A DNA stretch of 64,000 nucleotides from JASHPR01 sp963815375 (GTDB lineage: Bacteria > Actinomycetota > Actinomycetes > Streptosporangiales > Streptosporangiaceae). The translations under genes were made by a program, and so were the position numbers. Of the stretch, positions 1 to 8,719 are shown in pieces (position 1 is the stretch's first letter; every line of letters begins with the position of its first letter). The notes under the pieces were generated by a model that was given only the letters and a program-made list of their open reading frames with translations, had not been told where the DNA came from and did no database searches. The stretch lies in contig CAWFGX010000001.1 in NCBI GenBank assembly GCA_963815375.1, positions 1,302,001 to 1,366,000 of the forward strand. The letters run 5' to 3'.

Positions 1-1050
1 ATCGGGTCGCCGCAGTACATGGCGCCCGAGCAGGTGCAGGGCGGGCCTGTGACCGCGGCGACGGACGTGTTCGCGCTGGGCGCTCTGGCCATGTTCGCGG
101 CGACCGGCCGGTCACCGTTCGGGGAGGGCGACGACGCGGCCGTGCTGTACCGCGTGGTGCACTCCGATCCCGACCTGGGAGGCTGCCCGGGCCGGCTGCT
201 GGGGCTCATCCGGGCTTGCCTGGCCCGGGACCCGCGCGCGAGGCCCGCGCCCGCGCAGGTTATCGAGCACTGCCGGGCGCTGGTCCCGGCGGGCAGGCTG
301 GAGTTCAGCACGTCCTGGCTGCCTCCCGCTGTTGCGGCCGACGTGGCCCGTCATGACGCAATGTCCGCGCCCGCGCCGCCAGCCCCGCGAGCTGCGCCTG
401 CCGCCACGGCAGCGGAGTGGGCAGCGATGGCGCAGCCGACGATCGGGCCGACGCTGCCGCGGACCATGCTGGACCCTGACGGGCCAGTGCCACAGCGCCA
501 CCGGCTGTCCCGCGCGGCTCTGGGCGGCGTCATCGCGGCCACAGTGGTCGTCGCGGCCCTGATCGGCTACAGCGTGGCCGCCCTGACGGGCTTTGGCCAT
601 GGCAAGGACCAGAACCCCGCCTCCAGCCAGCTGGACGCGTGCCTGTTCGGCACCTGGACGATGACATCTGGGGCCGGCCCAATCCCCGACGGCCAGACCG
701 TGGTCTACACAGGCCACGGGCCAAGCACGACGTTCCAGGCCAGCGGAGTTGAGACCCAAGACTACGGCACCGGCACGACGCTGGAAGCGCAGCTGGACGG
801 TGCGACCTACACGATCGTCTACTCAGGCAGCGCCACCTCCCGCTATGCCACCGAGAAGGGCAAGCTGCGGATCAGCGACTTGTCAGCGCATGGCGGCTAC
901 ACGTTGCTCCGTAACGGGTCGCCGTACAGCAGCACCCCGCTTACGTCTCGGTCGCAAACCACTTCTGTGCCTTATGCGTGCTCTGCTGGCACGCTGCAGC
1001 TATCGCTTCCTGGCGGAATCACCGAGGTGCTGACCAGGGACAGGCCCTGA
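1..1050 (+). CDS. Serine/threonine protein kinase, C-terminal part (truncated by window edge)
   Basis: This is the distal part of a membrane-bound Hanks-type kinase; the P-loop, catalytic HRD and DFG motifs lie off the left edge. The frame enters at base 1 and reads GSPQYMAPEQ, the P+1/APE motif closing the activation segment. A TDVFALG helix and the end of the C-lobe follow, to about base 290. A Pro/Ala-rich linker leads to one transmembrane segment (about 517-588). The remaining ~150 residues would be extracellular. They are not PASTA repeats; two cysteines (in ACLFGTW and YACSAG) could form a disulfide. The sensed ligand cannot be told. Kinase identity is secure, specificity is not. Confidence 0.9.
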   Translation: MGSPQYMAPEQVQGGPVTAATDVFALGALAMFAATGRSPFGEGDDAAVLYRVVHSDPDLGGCPGRLLGLIRACLARDPRARPAPAQVIEHCRALVPAGRLEFSTSWLPPAVAADVARHDAMSAPAPPAPRAAPAATAAEWAAMAQPTIGPTLPRTMLDPDGPVPQRHRLSRAALGGVIAATVVVAALIGYSVAALTGFGHGKDQNPASSQLDACLFGTWTMTSGAGPIPDGQTVVYTGHGPSTTFQASGVETQDYGTGTTLEAQLDGATYTIVYSGSATSRYATEKGKLRISDLSAHGGYTLLRNGSPYSSTPLTSRSQTTSVPYACSAGTLQLSLPGGITEVLTRDRP

Positions 1051-1191
1051 CGTCAGGGGTACGAAGCCGCTAGCGACGCCCCGGCGCAGGCGCAATTGCA
1101 ATCCCGGGCTGGGGGTAGGCTGCGTCGTCAGGTCAGGCAGCGCTGCGCCCGGCAGGCGCCCTAGTCAGCGCGCAAGAAAGGACAGGTAAGC

Positions 1192-2448
1192 GTGCTGGGA
1201 ATGACGAACCGTCGGACCGGATCCCGGCCCGCATCGCGGGTTGCGTCGTTGTCCTATGCCGCCGCTGCCGCCGCGGCGATGGCCGTGTTCGGATACTTGC
1301 TCTTGTGGGCTCGCGGCGACGGACTGGACCTGACGGTGTACCGCGACGCGGTGCACTACTGGTGGGCCGGGGGCAACCCGTACCTCGCAGCGTTCACACA
1401 CAGCCGGCTGCGCTTCACCTATCCCCCGTTTGCCTTCCCGGCGCTGTCACCGCTCAACTGGACGCCCTTTCCGGTAACCCAGTGGCTGCTGTGGGCGGCC
1501 AGCATCGGTGCCGGGACCGGCTCGGTGGTGCTGGTGCTGCGCGAGCGCGGCATCAAGGTGACGCCTCCGGTCTGGTGCGGCGCGCTCGCCTTGTCGTGTA
1601 TCTCGGTGATCTTCCTCGAGCCAGTGCGGAGCGCGATCGACTACGGCCAGATCGAGCTGGTCCTCATGTTCGTCGTGGTTGCCGATCTGCTGCTGGTCCC
1701 TCGGCCTTATCGCGGAGTGCTGACCGGAATCGCCGCGGCAATCAAGCTGACGCCACTCGTCTTCGGCATCCTCCTGCTCGTGAGCCGCGACATGAAATCA
1801 GCGCTGCGCATGGCGGTGTCGTTTGTCGCCTGCACAGCCGTGTCCTGGCTGCTGTGGCCCAAACTGTCCCGCGCCTACTGGCTGCACGACCTGCTGGACC
1901 CCGGCCGGGCCGGAAGCCTCAGTTACGCCGGCAATCAGTCCTGGAATGCGATCCTGCACCGGTCCCCGTTCCCCGCTACTGGGTCCACCGCTGCGTGGGT
2001 CGTGCTGTCGCTGCTGACCCTGGTCGTGAGCACGTTCGTTGCCTGGCGCCTAGTCAGCTCCGGCCATCGGGCGCTCGCCATCCTGCCCGTCGCGCTGGCT
2101 GGCCTGCTGGCCAGCCCGATCTCGTGGACTCATCACTGGGTCTGGCTGCTGCTTATTCCCCCCATGATGGTTCCGCGGCGCAGCGCGGAAATCGCACGCC
2201 CCGTTCAGGCCCTCCTTTGGGGTCTGGTTGGGCTGACGGTCCTCGCGCCATACTGGTGGGTAACTCACGGAATCGGGGCTGACGTCCTCGGTGCCATCCT
2301 GCCGCTGTGGTCCGCTGCGGTGCTCGTGGTCTGGGCCGTCAGCTGCGCTCCGCGGCAAGTCTGGCGCGCAGAGCTGCGCCCTTGGCCTGCGCAGCGGCGC
2401 GGAGCTGCTCCTGGAACGCCAGCATCCGGGCACGCAGCTCGTCGTTAG
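1192..2448 (+). CDS. GT87-family (DUF2029) polyprenol-phosphate-mannose-dependent mannosyltransferase-like membrane protein
   Basis: A polytopic membrane protein of 418 aa with about ten hydrophobic segments. Near the N-terminus it has the loop DLTVYRDAVHYWWAGGNPY, typical of GT87 enzymes, which transfer mannose from polyprenyl-phosphate-mannose on the outer face of the membrane to glycolipids or glycans. The GTG start at 1192 follows an AAAGGACAGG ribosome binding site; an ATG three codons later is the alternative. The last ~36 codons (about 2339-2448) are antisense to the end of purE and end in a low-complexity Arg/Ala tail, so the C-terminus may be a read-through extension. The acceptor is unknown. 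Confidence 0.82.
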   Translation: MLGMTNRRTGSRPASRVASLSYAAAAAAAMAVFGYLLLWARGDGLDLTVYRDAVHYWWAGGNPYLAAFTHSRLRFTYPPFAFPALSPLNWTPFPVTQWLLWAASIGAGTGSVVLVLRERGIKVTPPVWCGALALSCISVIFLEPVRSAIDYGQIELVLMFVVVADLLLVPRPYRGVLTGIAAAIKLTPLVFGILLLVSRDMKSALRMAVSFVACTAVSWLLWPKLSRAYWLHDLLDPGRAGSLSYAGNQSWNAILHRSPFPATGSTAAWVVLSLLTLVVSTFVAWRLVSSGHRALAILPVALAGLLASPISWTHHWVWLLLIPPMMVPRRSAEIARPVQALLWGLVGLTVLAPYWWVTHGIGADVLGAILPLWSAAVLVVWAVSCAPRQVWRAELRPWPAQRRGAAPGTPASGHAARR

Positions 2449-2863
2449 CCGCGGCGAGGATCCGGACAGCGAGCAGGCCTGCGTTGCGGGCCCCGCCCAC
2501 CGCAACCGTCGCCACCGGGACCCCGGCTGGCATCTGGACCATCGACAGCAGCGAATCCATCCCGTCCAGGTGGGCCAGCGGGACCGGCACGCCGATGACC
2601 GGCAGCGGGGTGACCGCGGCGAGCATGCCGGGCAGGTGAGCCGCACCGCCCGCGCCGGCGATGATCACCCGCAGCCCCCGGCCGGCTGCCTGTGACCCGT
2701 ACCTCAGCATCTCGCGCGGCATCCGGTGCGCGGAGACAACGTCGGCCTCCCAGGGCACGCCGAACTCCTCCAGCGCCGTCACAGCCGCCTCCATGACCGG
2801 CCAGTCGGAATCGCTTCCCATGACGACCCCCACCAGGGGACCCTGCACCGGCCGGCTGTCCAC
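2339..2863 (-). CDS. purE: N5-carboxyaminoimidazole ribonucleotide mutase
   Basis: PurE isomerises N5-CAIR to CAIR in de novo purine synthesis. The 174-residue protein has the full class I signature: GVVMGSDSDWPVM for the phosphate and substrate site, SAHRMP with the catalytic histidine, and GAGGAAHLPGM. Length is normal. It lies 9 bp downstream of purK on the same strand, so the two form a purK-purE operon. Its 3' end overlaps the converging glycosyltransferase gene by 110 bp. The reading frame is intact, unlike that of purK. Confidence 0.96.
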   Translation of the reverse strand: MDSRPVQGPLVGVVMGSDSDWPVMEAAVTALEEFGVPWEADVVSAHRMPREMLRYGSQAAGRGLRVIIAGAGGAAHLPGMLAAVTPLPVIGVPVPLAHLDGMDSLLSMVQMPAGVPVATVAVGGARNAGLLAVRILAAANDELRARMLAFQEQLRAAAQAKGAALRARLAAERS

Positions 2864-2872
2864 GACGTTCTC

Positions 2873-3232
2873 CTAGTCCTCGTCCTTGCCGCAGCTCAGG
2901 TAGGTCGCGGCGCGGCGCGCGCGGGCGCGGAGCTCCTCGACGTCGTCGCCGAGCGCGGTGACGTGGCCGACCTTCCGCCCGGGCCGGACCTCCTTGCCAT
3001 AGAGGTGAACCTTGACGCCGGGATCATGGGCCATCACGTGAACCAGCCGCCCGACCACGCCGGGATCGTCGCCGCCGAGGACGTTGACCATGACCGCGTG
3101 CGGCGCGGCGAGGGCGGGTGATCCCAGCGGCAGGTCGAGGACGGCCCGCAGGTGCTGCTCGAACTGGGAGGTTCGCGCGCCCTCGATCGTCCAGTGGCCG
3201 CTGTTGTGCGGCCGCATCGCCAGCTCGTTCAC
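2873..3232 (-). pseudogene. purK: PurK, C-terminal segment separated by a frameshift
   Basis: This segment encodes the end of N5-CAIR synthetase: LLVNELAMRPHNSGHWTIEG is the conserved ATP-grasp C-terminal signature with its metal and substrate residues. It is not an independent gene. Read upstream in the same frame it continues as DAAGLLVNEL, while the N-terminal segment reads VEMFQT and then stops. Adding one G at about position 3250 (minus-strand CAG GAC instead of CAGAC) joins them as EMFQDAAGLLVNEL, the expected family sequence. The first residue of this open segment (GTG at 3232) is therefore an internal valine. It may be a sequencing error or a true mutation. Confidence 0.85.
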
Positions 3233-4068
3233 CAGCAGGCCGGCCGCGTCTGGAACATCTCGACGGCGAGCATCCCGGTGACCTCCAGGCCCACGGCGAT
3301 GTCCAGGCCCAGCCGCTGCGCCGCGAGCGCGCTGTCGTCGGGAAGACCTGGCGCCGGTGCCAGCACCTCACGGCAGATCCCGTCCCGCTGGACCGTCTGC
3401 ACGACCGGGTAAATCGCTACCTGGCCCCCCGGCGAGCGGGCCACAAGCACGGCGAGCTCGCGCTCGAACGCGACGTGCTCCTCGGCAAGCAGCTCGAGTC
3501 CGTGAGCCAGCACGGCCGCAGCCTCATCGGCCGTGCCGCACACCCAGACGCCCCGGCCGTCGTACCCGCCACTGACCGCCTTCAGGACCACGGGCCAGCC
3601 CGAGTCGGCGGCGAACCGGGTGACGTCATCGAGGCTGGCGACCGGCGCGGAGCGCGGGCACGGGACACCCAGCCCCGCCAGCCGTTCACGCATCGCCCGC
3701 TTGTTCTGCGCGTAACGGAGCGCCCCCGGTCCCGGGCGCAGGCGCATGCCGTCGTGCTCCAGGGCTTCCAGGAGCGGCGCGGGAACATGCTCATGGTCGA
3801 ACGTCACAACGTCGCATCCGCTGCCGAACTCGGTCAGGTCAGCCAGGGACCGGTAGTCGCCGAGCTGGGTGCCCACGCAGACCTGCGCGGCGCTCTCGCC
3901 GGCCGCGGCCGCGAGCACCCGGAACCCGATGCCGAGGCCTATAGCGGCCTGGCAGGTCATGCGGGCGAGCTGCCCGGCCCCGACCATGCCGACCACGGGC
4001 ACGCGCGGCCGCGACGGCGTGGCGGCATTGGCAGTGGCCAGCTCACCAGCATTCTTCTGATCGTTCAT
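3229..4068 (-). pseudogene. purK: N5-carboxyaminoimidazole ribonucleotide synthetase, N-terminal segment (frameshifted near 3250)
   Basis: PurK carboxylates AIR with ATP and bicarbonate to N5-CAIR, which PurE converts. The segment carries the N-terminal nucleotide fold (VGMVGAGQLARM), the DVVTFDHEHV region, and the ATP-grasp motifs WPVVLKAVSGGYDGRGVW and VAFERELAVLVAR. It runs through EVTGMLAVEMF and then hits a premature TGA after a lost base at about 3250. With the C-terminal segment (to 2873) the repaired protein would be about 397 aa, a normal length. The gene lies 50 bp from the end of the histidine kinase gene on the same strand. If the frameshift is real, the cell would need another route to CAIR. 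Confidence 0.9.
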
Positions 4069-4119
4069 CGCGAGAGGCAGGGTACCTGGCTGGCAGTGCT
4101 AGCTGACGGGCGAAGCCGG

Positions 4120-5394
4120 CTATGCCGGGCCGGTCACCACGGGCGTGTCCGATGCACCGGCCGCTGCGTGCGGGAGGAACAGCGCGAAGACCGCTGGGCG
4201 GGGCCGCACCAGCACCACCTGGCCGCCGTCCGCGGCGGCGACGGTCCGGGCCAGCGACAGCCCGAGCCCGGTCCCGTTCGGCGAGCCGGTGACGCTGCGT
4301 TCGAAGATCCTCGGCGCGAGCTCTGGCGGCACGCCCTTGCCTTCATCCCTGACCTCGATCAGGACAGAACGCGGCGTCTCCGACGTCCTGATCGTCACCG
4401 TGCCTGCGCCGTGCACGAGCGCGTTATCCAGCAGCGTGGCGATCACCTGGGACGCGCTGGCCGGCGTGGCGTACGCGAGCAGGCCCTTCTCCCCTGTCAC
4501 TTCCAGCTTCCGGCTCACCCGGCGGAACGCCGGGTCCCACTCGACGATCTGCTGCGCGACGATGTCGTCGATGCTGGCCAGGGACGGGACCCCGGACACT
4601 GGCCGCCGGGCCCGGCCGAGCAGCTGGCTGACGACCTCGGCCAGGCGCTCGGTCTGCGCCAGGGCAGCCGCGCCCTCCTCGCGCACGACGTCCGGGTAGT
4701 TCGCTGCCTCGATCATCTCCTCCAGCCGCATCGACAGCGCGGTCAGCGGGGTGCGCAGCTGGTGCGACGCGTCCACGGCGAACTCCCGCTCGGCGGCCAG
4801 CAGCTCGTTGATCCGCTGCGCCGAGCTGTCCAGGCCCTCGGCCACCCGGTCGAACTCCGGCACCCCGTACCTGCGGCCCAGCGGCCGGGCGTCACCAGAG
4901 CCGAGCCGGTCCGCGGCACCGGCCAGTTCCTGCAGCGGCCGGGTGAACCGCCGCGCCTGCATCAGCGCGAGCCCCACGGCCACCACGATCGCCACAAGAG
5001 CCACCGAGCCGATCATCCCGAGCCCGCTGAGGACCTCCGTGGTGACAAACGAGTCGTCAGCGTCCACGGTGACCGTGAAGTCCCTGGTCGAGTCCTGGGC
5101 GGTGATCGTGTCATGGGGCGGGGGCGCGGTACCGACCACCGTCCGGGCAGCGCCACGCTCAGTGATGATCACGTACCGGTCGGACAGCGACCTGCCGACC
5201 TCGCCTGCGTCTGGCGGCAGCCCCGCGTCGACACGTTCCTGCAGCCCGGTGGCGAGCGTCGTGGCGTCGCGCTTGAGCTGCTGGCTGGCCTCGCCTACGC
5301 GGACCCGGCTGAGCACGAACGCCAGTGGCAGGCCGAGCAGCAGCACCGCCACCACCGCGACGGCTAGCGTCGAGACGAGCAGGCGGCGCTGCAC
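4120..5394 (-). CDS. Two-component sensor histidine kinase (HAMP, HisKA, HATPase)
   Basis: A 424-aa membrane histidine kinase. TM1 is at residues 9-29 and TM2 at 127-147, with a ~95-residue extracellular sensor between them; HAMP covers about 148-200. The HisKA phosphoacceptor is His211 in DASHQLRTPLTAL. The ATPase domain has the N box LLDNALVHG, the G1 region DEGKGVP and the G2 region GTGLGLSLA. It follows its response regulator by 22 bp, so the pair is co-transcribed. The layout resembles MprB/CseC-type actinobacterial kinases that monitor the envelope, but the signal cannot be read from sequence. Confidence 0.95.
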   Translation of the reverse strand: MQRRLLVSTLAVAVVAVLLLGLPLAFVLSRVRVGEASQQLKRDATTLATGLQERVDAGLPPDAGEVGRSLSDRYVIITERGAARTVVGTAPPPHDTITAQDSTRDFTVTVDADDSFVTTEVLSGLGMIGSVALVAIVVAVGLALMQARRFTRPLQELAGAADRLGSGDARPLGRRYGVPEFDRVAEGLDSSAQRINELLAAEREFAVDASHQLRTPLTALSMRLEEMIEAANYPDVVREEGAAALAQTERLAEVVSQLLGRARRPVSGVPSLASIDDIVAQQIVEWDPAFRRVSRKLEVTGEKGLLAYATPASASQVIATLLDNALVHGAGTVTIRTSETPRSVLIEVRDEGKGVPPELAPRIFERSVTGSPNGTGLGLSLARTVAAADGGQVVLVRPRPAVFALFLPHAAAGASDTPVVTGPA

Positions 5395-5416
5395 GGTTCA
5401 GCCTCCGTCCTCGCTG

Positions 5417-6088
5417 TCAGTCACCGCGCTCGAACCTGAATCCGACGCCGCGGACCGTGGTGATGAAGCGGGGGTTATGGGCGTCATCCCCTAGTTTGCG
5501 GCGCAGCCACGAAACATGCATGTCGAGGGTTTTCGTGGACCCCCACCATTTGCTGTCCCATACCTGCCGCATGATCTGCTCGCGGGTGACCACCTTGCCG
5601 GCTTCGGCAAGCAGCAGCGCGAGCAGATCGAACTCCTTGGAGGTCAGGTCGATCTCACGGTCACCGACCCAGGCACGGCGGGCGTCGGCATCGATCCGGA
5701 CGCCCTGCACCACCCGGCTCTCAGAGGCGCCGCGCCGCAGCAGTGCCCGAACCCTGGCGAGCAGTTCGGCCAGCCGGAACGGCTTGGTCACATAGTCGTC
5801 GGCCCCGGCGTCCAGGCCGATCACCGTGTCCACTTCGTCCGCGCGGGCGGTGAGGATCAGCACCGGGATCGCGTGACCCGCAGACCGGATCTGCCGGCAG
5901 ACCTCGAGTCCGTCCAGCTTGGGCAGCCCAATGTCGAGCAGGATCAAGTCCACGCCGCCGCTGAGCGCGGCATCGATCGTCGACGGCCCATCGGCGGAAA
6001 CACCGACCTGGTAGCCCTCCCGGCGAAGAGCGCGCGCCAGGGGCTCCGAGATCGACGGATCGTCCTCGGCAAGCAAAACGCTGGTCAT
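5417..6088 (-). CDS. OmpR/PhoB-family response regulator
   Basis: Partner of the adjacent histidine kinase, 223 aa. The receiver domain has the acidic pocket E8-D9-D10, phosphoacceptor Asp52 (LLDIGLPKLDG), Thr80 and Lys102 (VTKPF). The C-terminal winged helix (about 127-220) has the usual transactivation loop and ends in TTVRGVGFRFE. I chose the ATG at 6088 because MTSVLLAEDD is the canonical domain start; the frame is open upstream to 6160, but that extension does not look like protein. It is the first gene of the kinase operon. Confidence 0.95.
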   Translation of the reverse strand: MTSVLLAEDDPSISEPLARALRREGYQVGVSADGPSTIDAALSGGVDLILLDIGLPKLDGLEVCRQIRSAGHAIPVLILTARADEVDTVIGLDAGADDYVTKPFRLAELLARVRALLRRGASESRVVQGVRIDADARRAWVGDREIDLTSKEFDLLALLLAEAGKVVTREQIMRQVWDSKWWGSTKTLDMHVSWLRRKLGDDAHNPRFITTVRGVGFRFERGD

Positions 6089-6175
6089 GCACTGATCGTA
6101 TGGCGGCCGGCAACTATTTCCTGCGCCCCACGCCCAGGAACCGGTAACGGATAGTGCCAATTTAGCGACTCAGGG

Positions 6176-7732
6176 TCACACAGGGGTGACGCCATGCCTG
6201 CGCCGCGAGAACGACCGGTCCTTGCCCCGCGCGGCGCGGAACCTGCGGACCAGCTCTGACCTCAGGTCCTCGGGCTGCACAATGTCGTCCACGACCAGCT
6301 CTCCGGCCAGCCTGAGCACGTCGATGTCCGCGTCGTACGCGGCGCGCAGCCGCGCGGTCTCCTCCTCCCGGGCAGCCGGGTCGGTTATCGCGGCCAGCTT
6401 GTTGTAATAGACCGCGTTAACAGCGGCCTCGGCTCCCATCACTGCGATCTTCGCCGTCGGCAGCGCCAGCGTGGCATCGGGCTCGAACCCTGGCCCGGCC
6501 ATGGCGTACAGGCCGGCTCCGTACGCCTTGCGGACCACAACGCAGATCTTCGGCACCGTGGCCTCGGCAACCGCGCTGATCATCTTCGCGCCGTGCCGGA
6601 TGATCCCCTGCTTCTCGACCGCCGTGCCCACCATGAAGCCGGGCACGTCCGCCAGGAACAGCAGCGGGATATTGAAGGCGTCGCACAGCTGGATGAAGCG
6701 CGCCGCCTTGTCGGCCGAGTCGGTGAACAGCACGCCGCCTTTGATCATGGGATTGTTCGCAACGACGCCAATGGCCTGGCCGTCCAGCCGGGCGAACCCG
6801 GTGACCAGTTCCCTGGCCCACAGCGCGTGGATCTCGAACAGCGAGTCCTCGTCGACCAGCCCGCGCACGTACCTGCGCATGTCGTATGCCTGGCGCTCGC
6901 TCGCAGGCACCAGCTTGCCCAGGTCGGTTGGCTTCGGCTCACGGGCGGCCTGCTGCGGCGGCGGAGCCTGCCAGTTCTCCGGCAGGTACGACAGGCACCT
7001 GCGCACGGCTGCGATCGCATCGTGCTCAGATTCGGCCAGGTAGTGGCCGCAGCCCGAGATCGTGCAGTGCATGCGAGCGCCGCCCATCTCCTCCAGCGTG
7101 GTCTGCTCGCCGACGACCATCTCCACCATCCGCGGGCTGCCCAGGTACATCGACGCGTTCCCGTCCACCATCGCGACGAAGTCGCAGAACGCGGGGATGT
7201 AGGCGCCGCCGGCTGCGGACGGGCCGAACAGCGCGCACAGCTGCGGGATGGACCCGGAGGCTCGCACCTGCGTGTGGAAGATCTTGCCCGCCCCGCGGCG
7301 GCCAGGGAACATCTCCACCTGGTCGGTGATGCGCGCGCCCGCGGAGTCCACCAGGTAGAGCATTGGCATGCCGCAGGTGTAGGCCTTCTCGATGATCCGG
7401 ATGATCTTCTCGACGGTCCGCGCTCCCCACGACCCGGCTTTGACCGTCGAGTCGTTGGCCATCAGCGCGACCGGCCGGCCGTCCACGGTCGCGGTGCCGG
7501 TGATCACGCCGTCGGCGGGCAGGTCTCCGGCCAGCGCGTTGGCAAAGGCGCCGTCCTCGGTGAAGCTGCCGTCGTCGGCGAGCAGCGCGATCCGCTGCCT
7601 GGCGAACAGCTTCCCGGCAGCGGCAGCGGCCTCGTGATACCGGGCAGCGCCGCCCTTGGAGATCCTGGCCCTGACCGAAGCCACGTCCGGGTGACTGCCC
7701 GCCTCGGCTGGTGCCTGCACTTCTTCGCTCAC
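6176..7732 (-). CDS. Acyl-CoA carboxylase carboxyltransferase (beta) subunit
   Basis: A 518-aa biotin-dependent carboxyltransferase with two crotonase-fold halves. It moves CO2 from carboxybiotin to an acyl-CoA. The N-half oxyanion region is in FGPSAAGGAYIPAF and the C-half one in AYGAGLYAMAGPGFEPDA; the acyl-CoA site shows DSAGARITDQ. No alpha subunit gene is adjacent. Downstream in this window lie HMG-CoA lyase and an enoyl-CoA hydratase, which makes methylcrotonyl-CoA (leucine catabolism) a reasonable substrate guess, not a demonstrated one. The biotinylated alpha subunit at 21725 could serve it. It is clearly divergent from the PccB-like paralogue at 16541. Confidence 0.9.
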   Translation of the reverse strand: MSEEVQAPAEAGSHPDVASVRARISKGGAARYHEAAAAAGKLFARQRIALLADDGSFTEDGAFANALAGDLPADGVITGTATVDGRPVALMANDSTVKAGSWGARTVEKIIRIIEKAYTCGMPMLYLVDSAGARITDQVEMFPGRRGAGKIFHTQVRASGSIPQLCALFGPSAAGGAYIPAFCDFVAMVDGNASMYLGSPRMVEMVVGEQTTLEEMGGARMHCTISGCGHYLAESEHDAIAAVRRCLSYLPENWQAPPPQQAAREPKPTDLGKLVPASERQAYDMRRYVRGLVDEDSLFEIHALWARELVTGFARLDGQAIGVVANNPMIKGGVLFTDSADKAARFIQLCDAFNIPLLFLADVPGFMVGTAVEKQGIIRHGAKMISAVAEATVPKICVVVRKAYGAGLYAMAGPGFEPDATLALPTAKIAVMGAEAAVNAVYYNKLAAITDPAAREEETARLRAAYDADIDVLRLAGELVVDDIVQPEDLRSELVRRFRAARGKDRSFSRRRHGVTPV

Positions 7733-7904
7733 GAACGCGAGCGTACCGACTCAGCGGGCGGGCTAAGCCTGCGCGGCATCCTGCCCGCCGATCGACTGGC
7801 AGAGTTCATCGGCGAGCGCCTGGTGCGCAGCGGCCTGCTCGCCGGGCGTACCGGACCTGTCGCAGCCCCCGCCGGGTTCGCCGTCCGTGCGAGAATAGGC
7901 CTCG

Positions 7905-8489
7905 GTGACAGACGCCCGCGTGCCGCTGCGTTACTCGAAAAAGCGGCATAACCAGCCCTGGGCGTACGCCGGTGTCGTGTTCTTCGCCGGCATTGGCCTT
8001 GCCGGGACTTATGCCACCCTCGGCCTGGCCCTGCAGCTGCGAAACGGCCCCGGAATGGTGGCTGTGACGGCTGTGCTCGCGCTGGTTTTTCTTGCATTCG
8101 GGGGGTGGGCAGCGGCGGGCTGCCTGGCCACGACACGGCCCTGGTGGACCCTTGAGGTGCGCGGCAGCATTTACGTCGACCACCGTTCGTTCGGCCGCCG
8201 CCCCAAGCGCTACGACCTGGCCTCCGCCACCCGGGCATGGGTCATCCCGCACCACGACATCGAGTACGGGTACAGGCTCTCCCTGAATCTCCGGCTTCCT
8301 GACGGCCCAGCCAAGATCCAGGTTGCCGACTTCACCGGCCTTGGTGCGGCGCTCGCCGACGCGCTAGCTGAGCACCCGGACCCGGCCGTGGTCCAGAAAG
8401 CAATCGCCGACCTGCGCTGGTTCGCCAGAGCCTCACGCCGCGACCTGGTCAGATGGCGCGCGGCCCAGCGCGCCGCCCGCCGCAAGTGA
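7905..8489 (+). CDS. Hypothetical two-TM membrane protein with PH-like cytoplasmic domain
   Basis: A 194-aa protein starting at a GTG. Two transmembrane hairpin segments (about residues 18-44 and 50-75) are followed by a soluble domain. That domain has the pattern WTLEVRGSIYVDHRSFGRRPKRYDLASA, resembling the beta-strand core of bacterial PH-like (DUF304-type) domains. The C-terminus is Arg-rich. The gene is divergent from the carboxyltransferase and ends just before a GC-rich tandem repeat. Function unknown. Confidence 0.7.
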   Translation: MTDARVPLRYSKKRHNQPWAYAGVVFFAGIGLAGTYATLGLALQLRNGPGMVAVTAVLALVFLAFGGWAAAGCLATTRPWWTLEVRGSIYVDHRSFGRRPKRYDLASATRAWVIPHHDIEYGYRLSLNLRLPDGPAKIQVADFTGLGAALADALAEHPDPAVVQKAIADLRWFARASRRDLVRWRAAQRAARRK

Positions 8490-8492
8490 CCA

Positions 8493-8626
8493 GCGCGAGC
8501 CCGCCGCCCAGCCCGCCGGCCTGCCGCCCACCGCCCGAGCCCGCCGCCCAGCCCGCCCGGCCTGCCGCCCACCGCCCGAGCCCGCCGCCCAGCCGGCCGG
8601 CCTGCCGCCCACCATGCGAGCCCGCC
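8493..8626. repeat. GC-rich tandem repeat, ~40-bp unit, three full copies plus a partial
   Basis: Just past the stop of the upstream membrane protein, a unit of about 40 bp built on GAGCCCGCCGCCCAGCC and GGCCTGCCGCCCACC is repeated three times with few changes, and a fourth copy begins (GCGAGCCCGCC). It is almost pure G/C. The sequence to 8719, up to the HMG-CoA lyase stop, is by contrast locally AT-richer and holds no gene. Expansion by slippage is likely; a role as a transcription end is possible. Confidence 0.8.
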
Positions 8627-8719
8627 ATATGGCCGGGTCGGCGCGATAACACGGCAAATTTTGTGCCGATATGGCCACAGACTTTCCGGCCTAATTTGAT
8701 CATGAACTGGACCGGTCCA

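Noticed and set aside
3118..5367. A 749-codon open frame on the plus strand
   Set aside because: It is antisense to purK and the histidine kinase, its translation is Arg/His/Pro-rich without any family signature, and the minus-strand genes are unambiguous. Such long shadow frames are usual at this GC content.
7733..7904. A short minus-strand coding-like stretch ending QALADELCQSIGGQ before the carboxyltransferase gene
   Set aside because: The third-position bias is suggestive, but no start codon or ribosome binding site was found and the sequence does not match an epsilon subunit.
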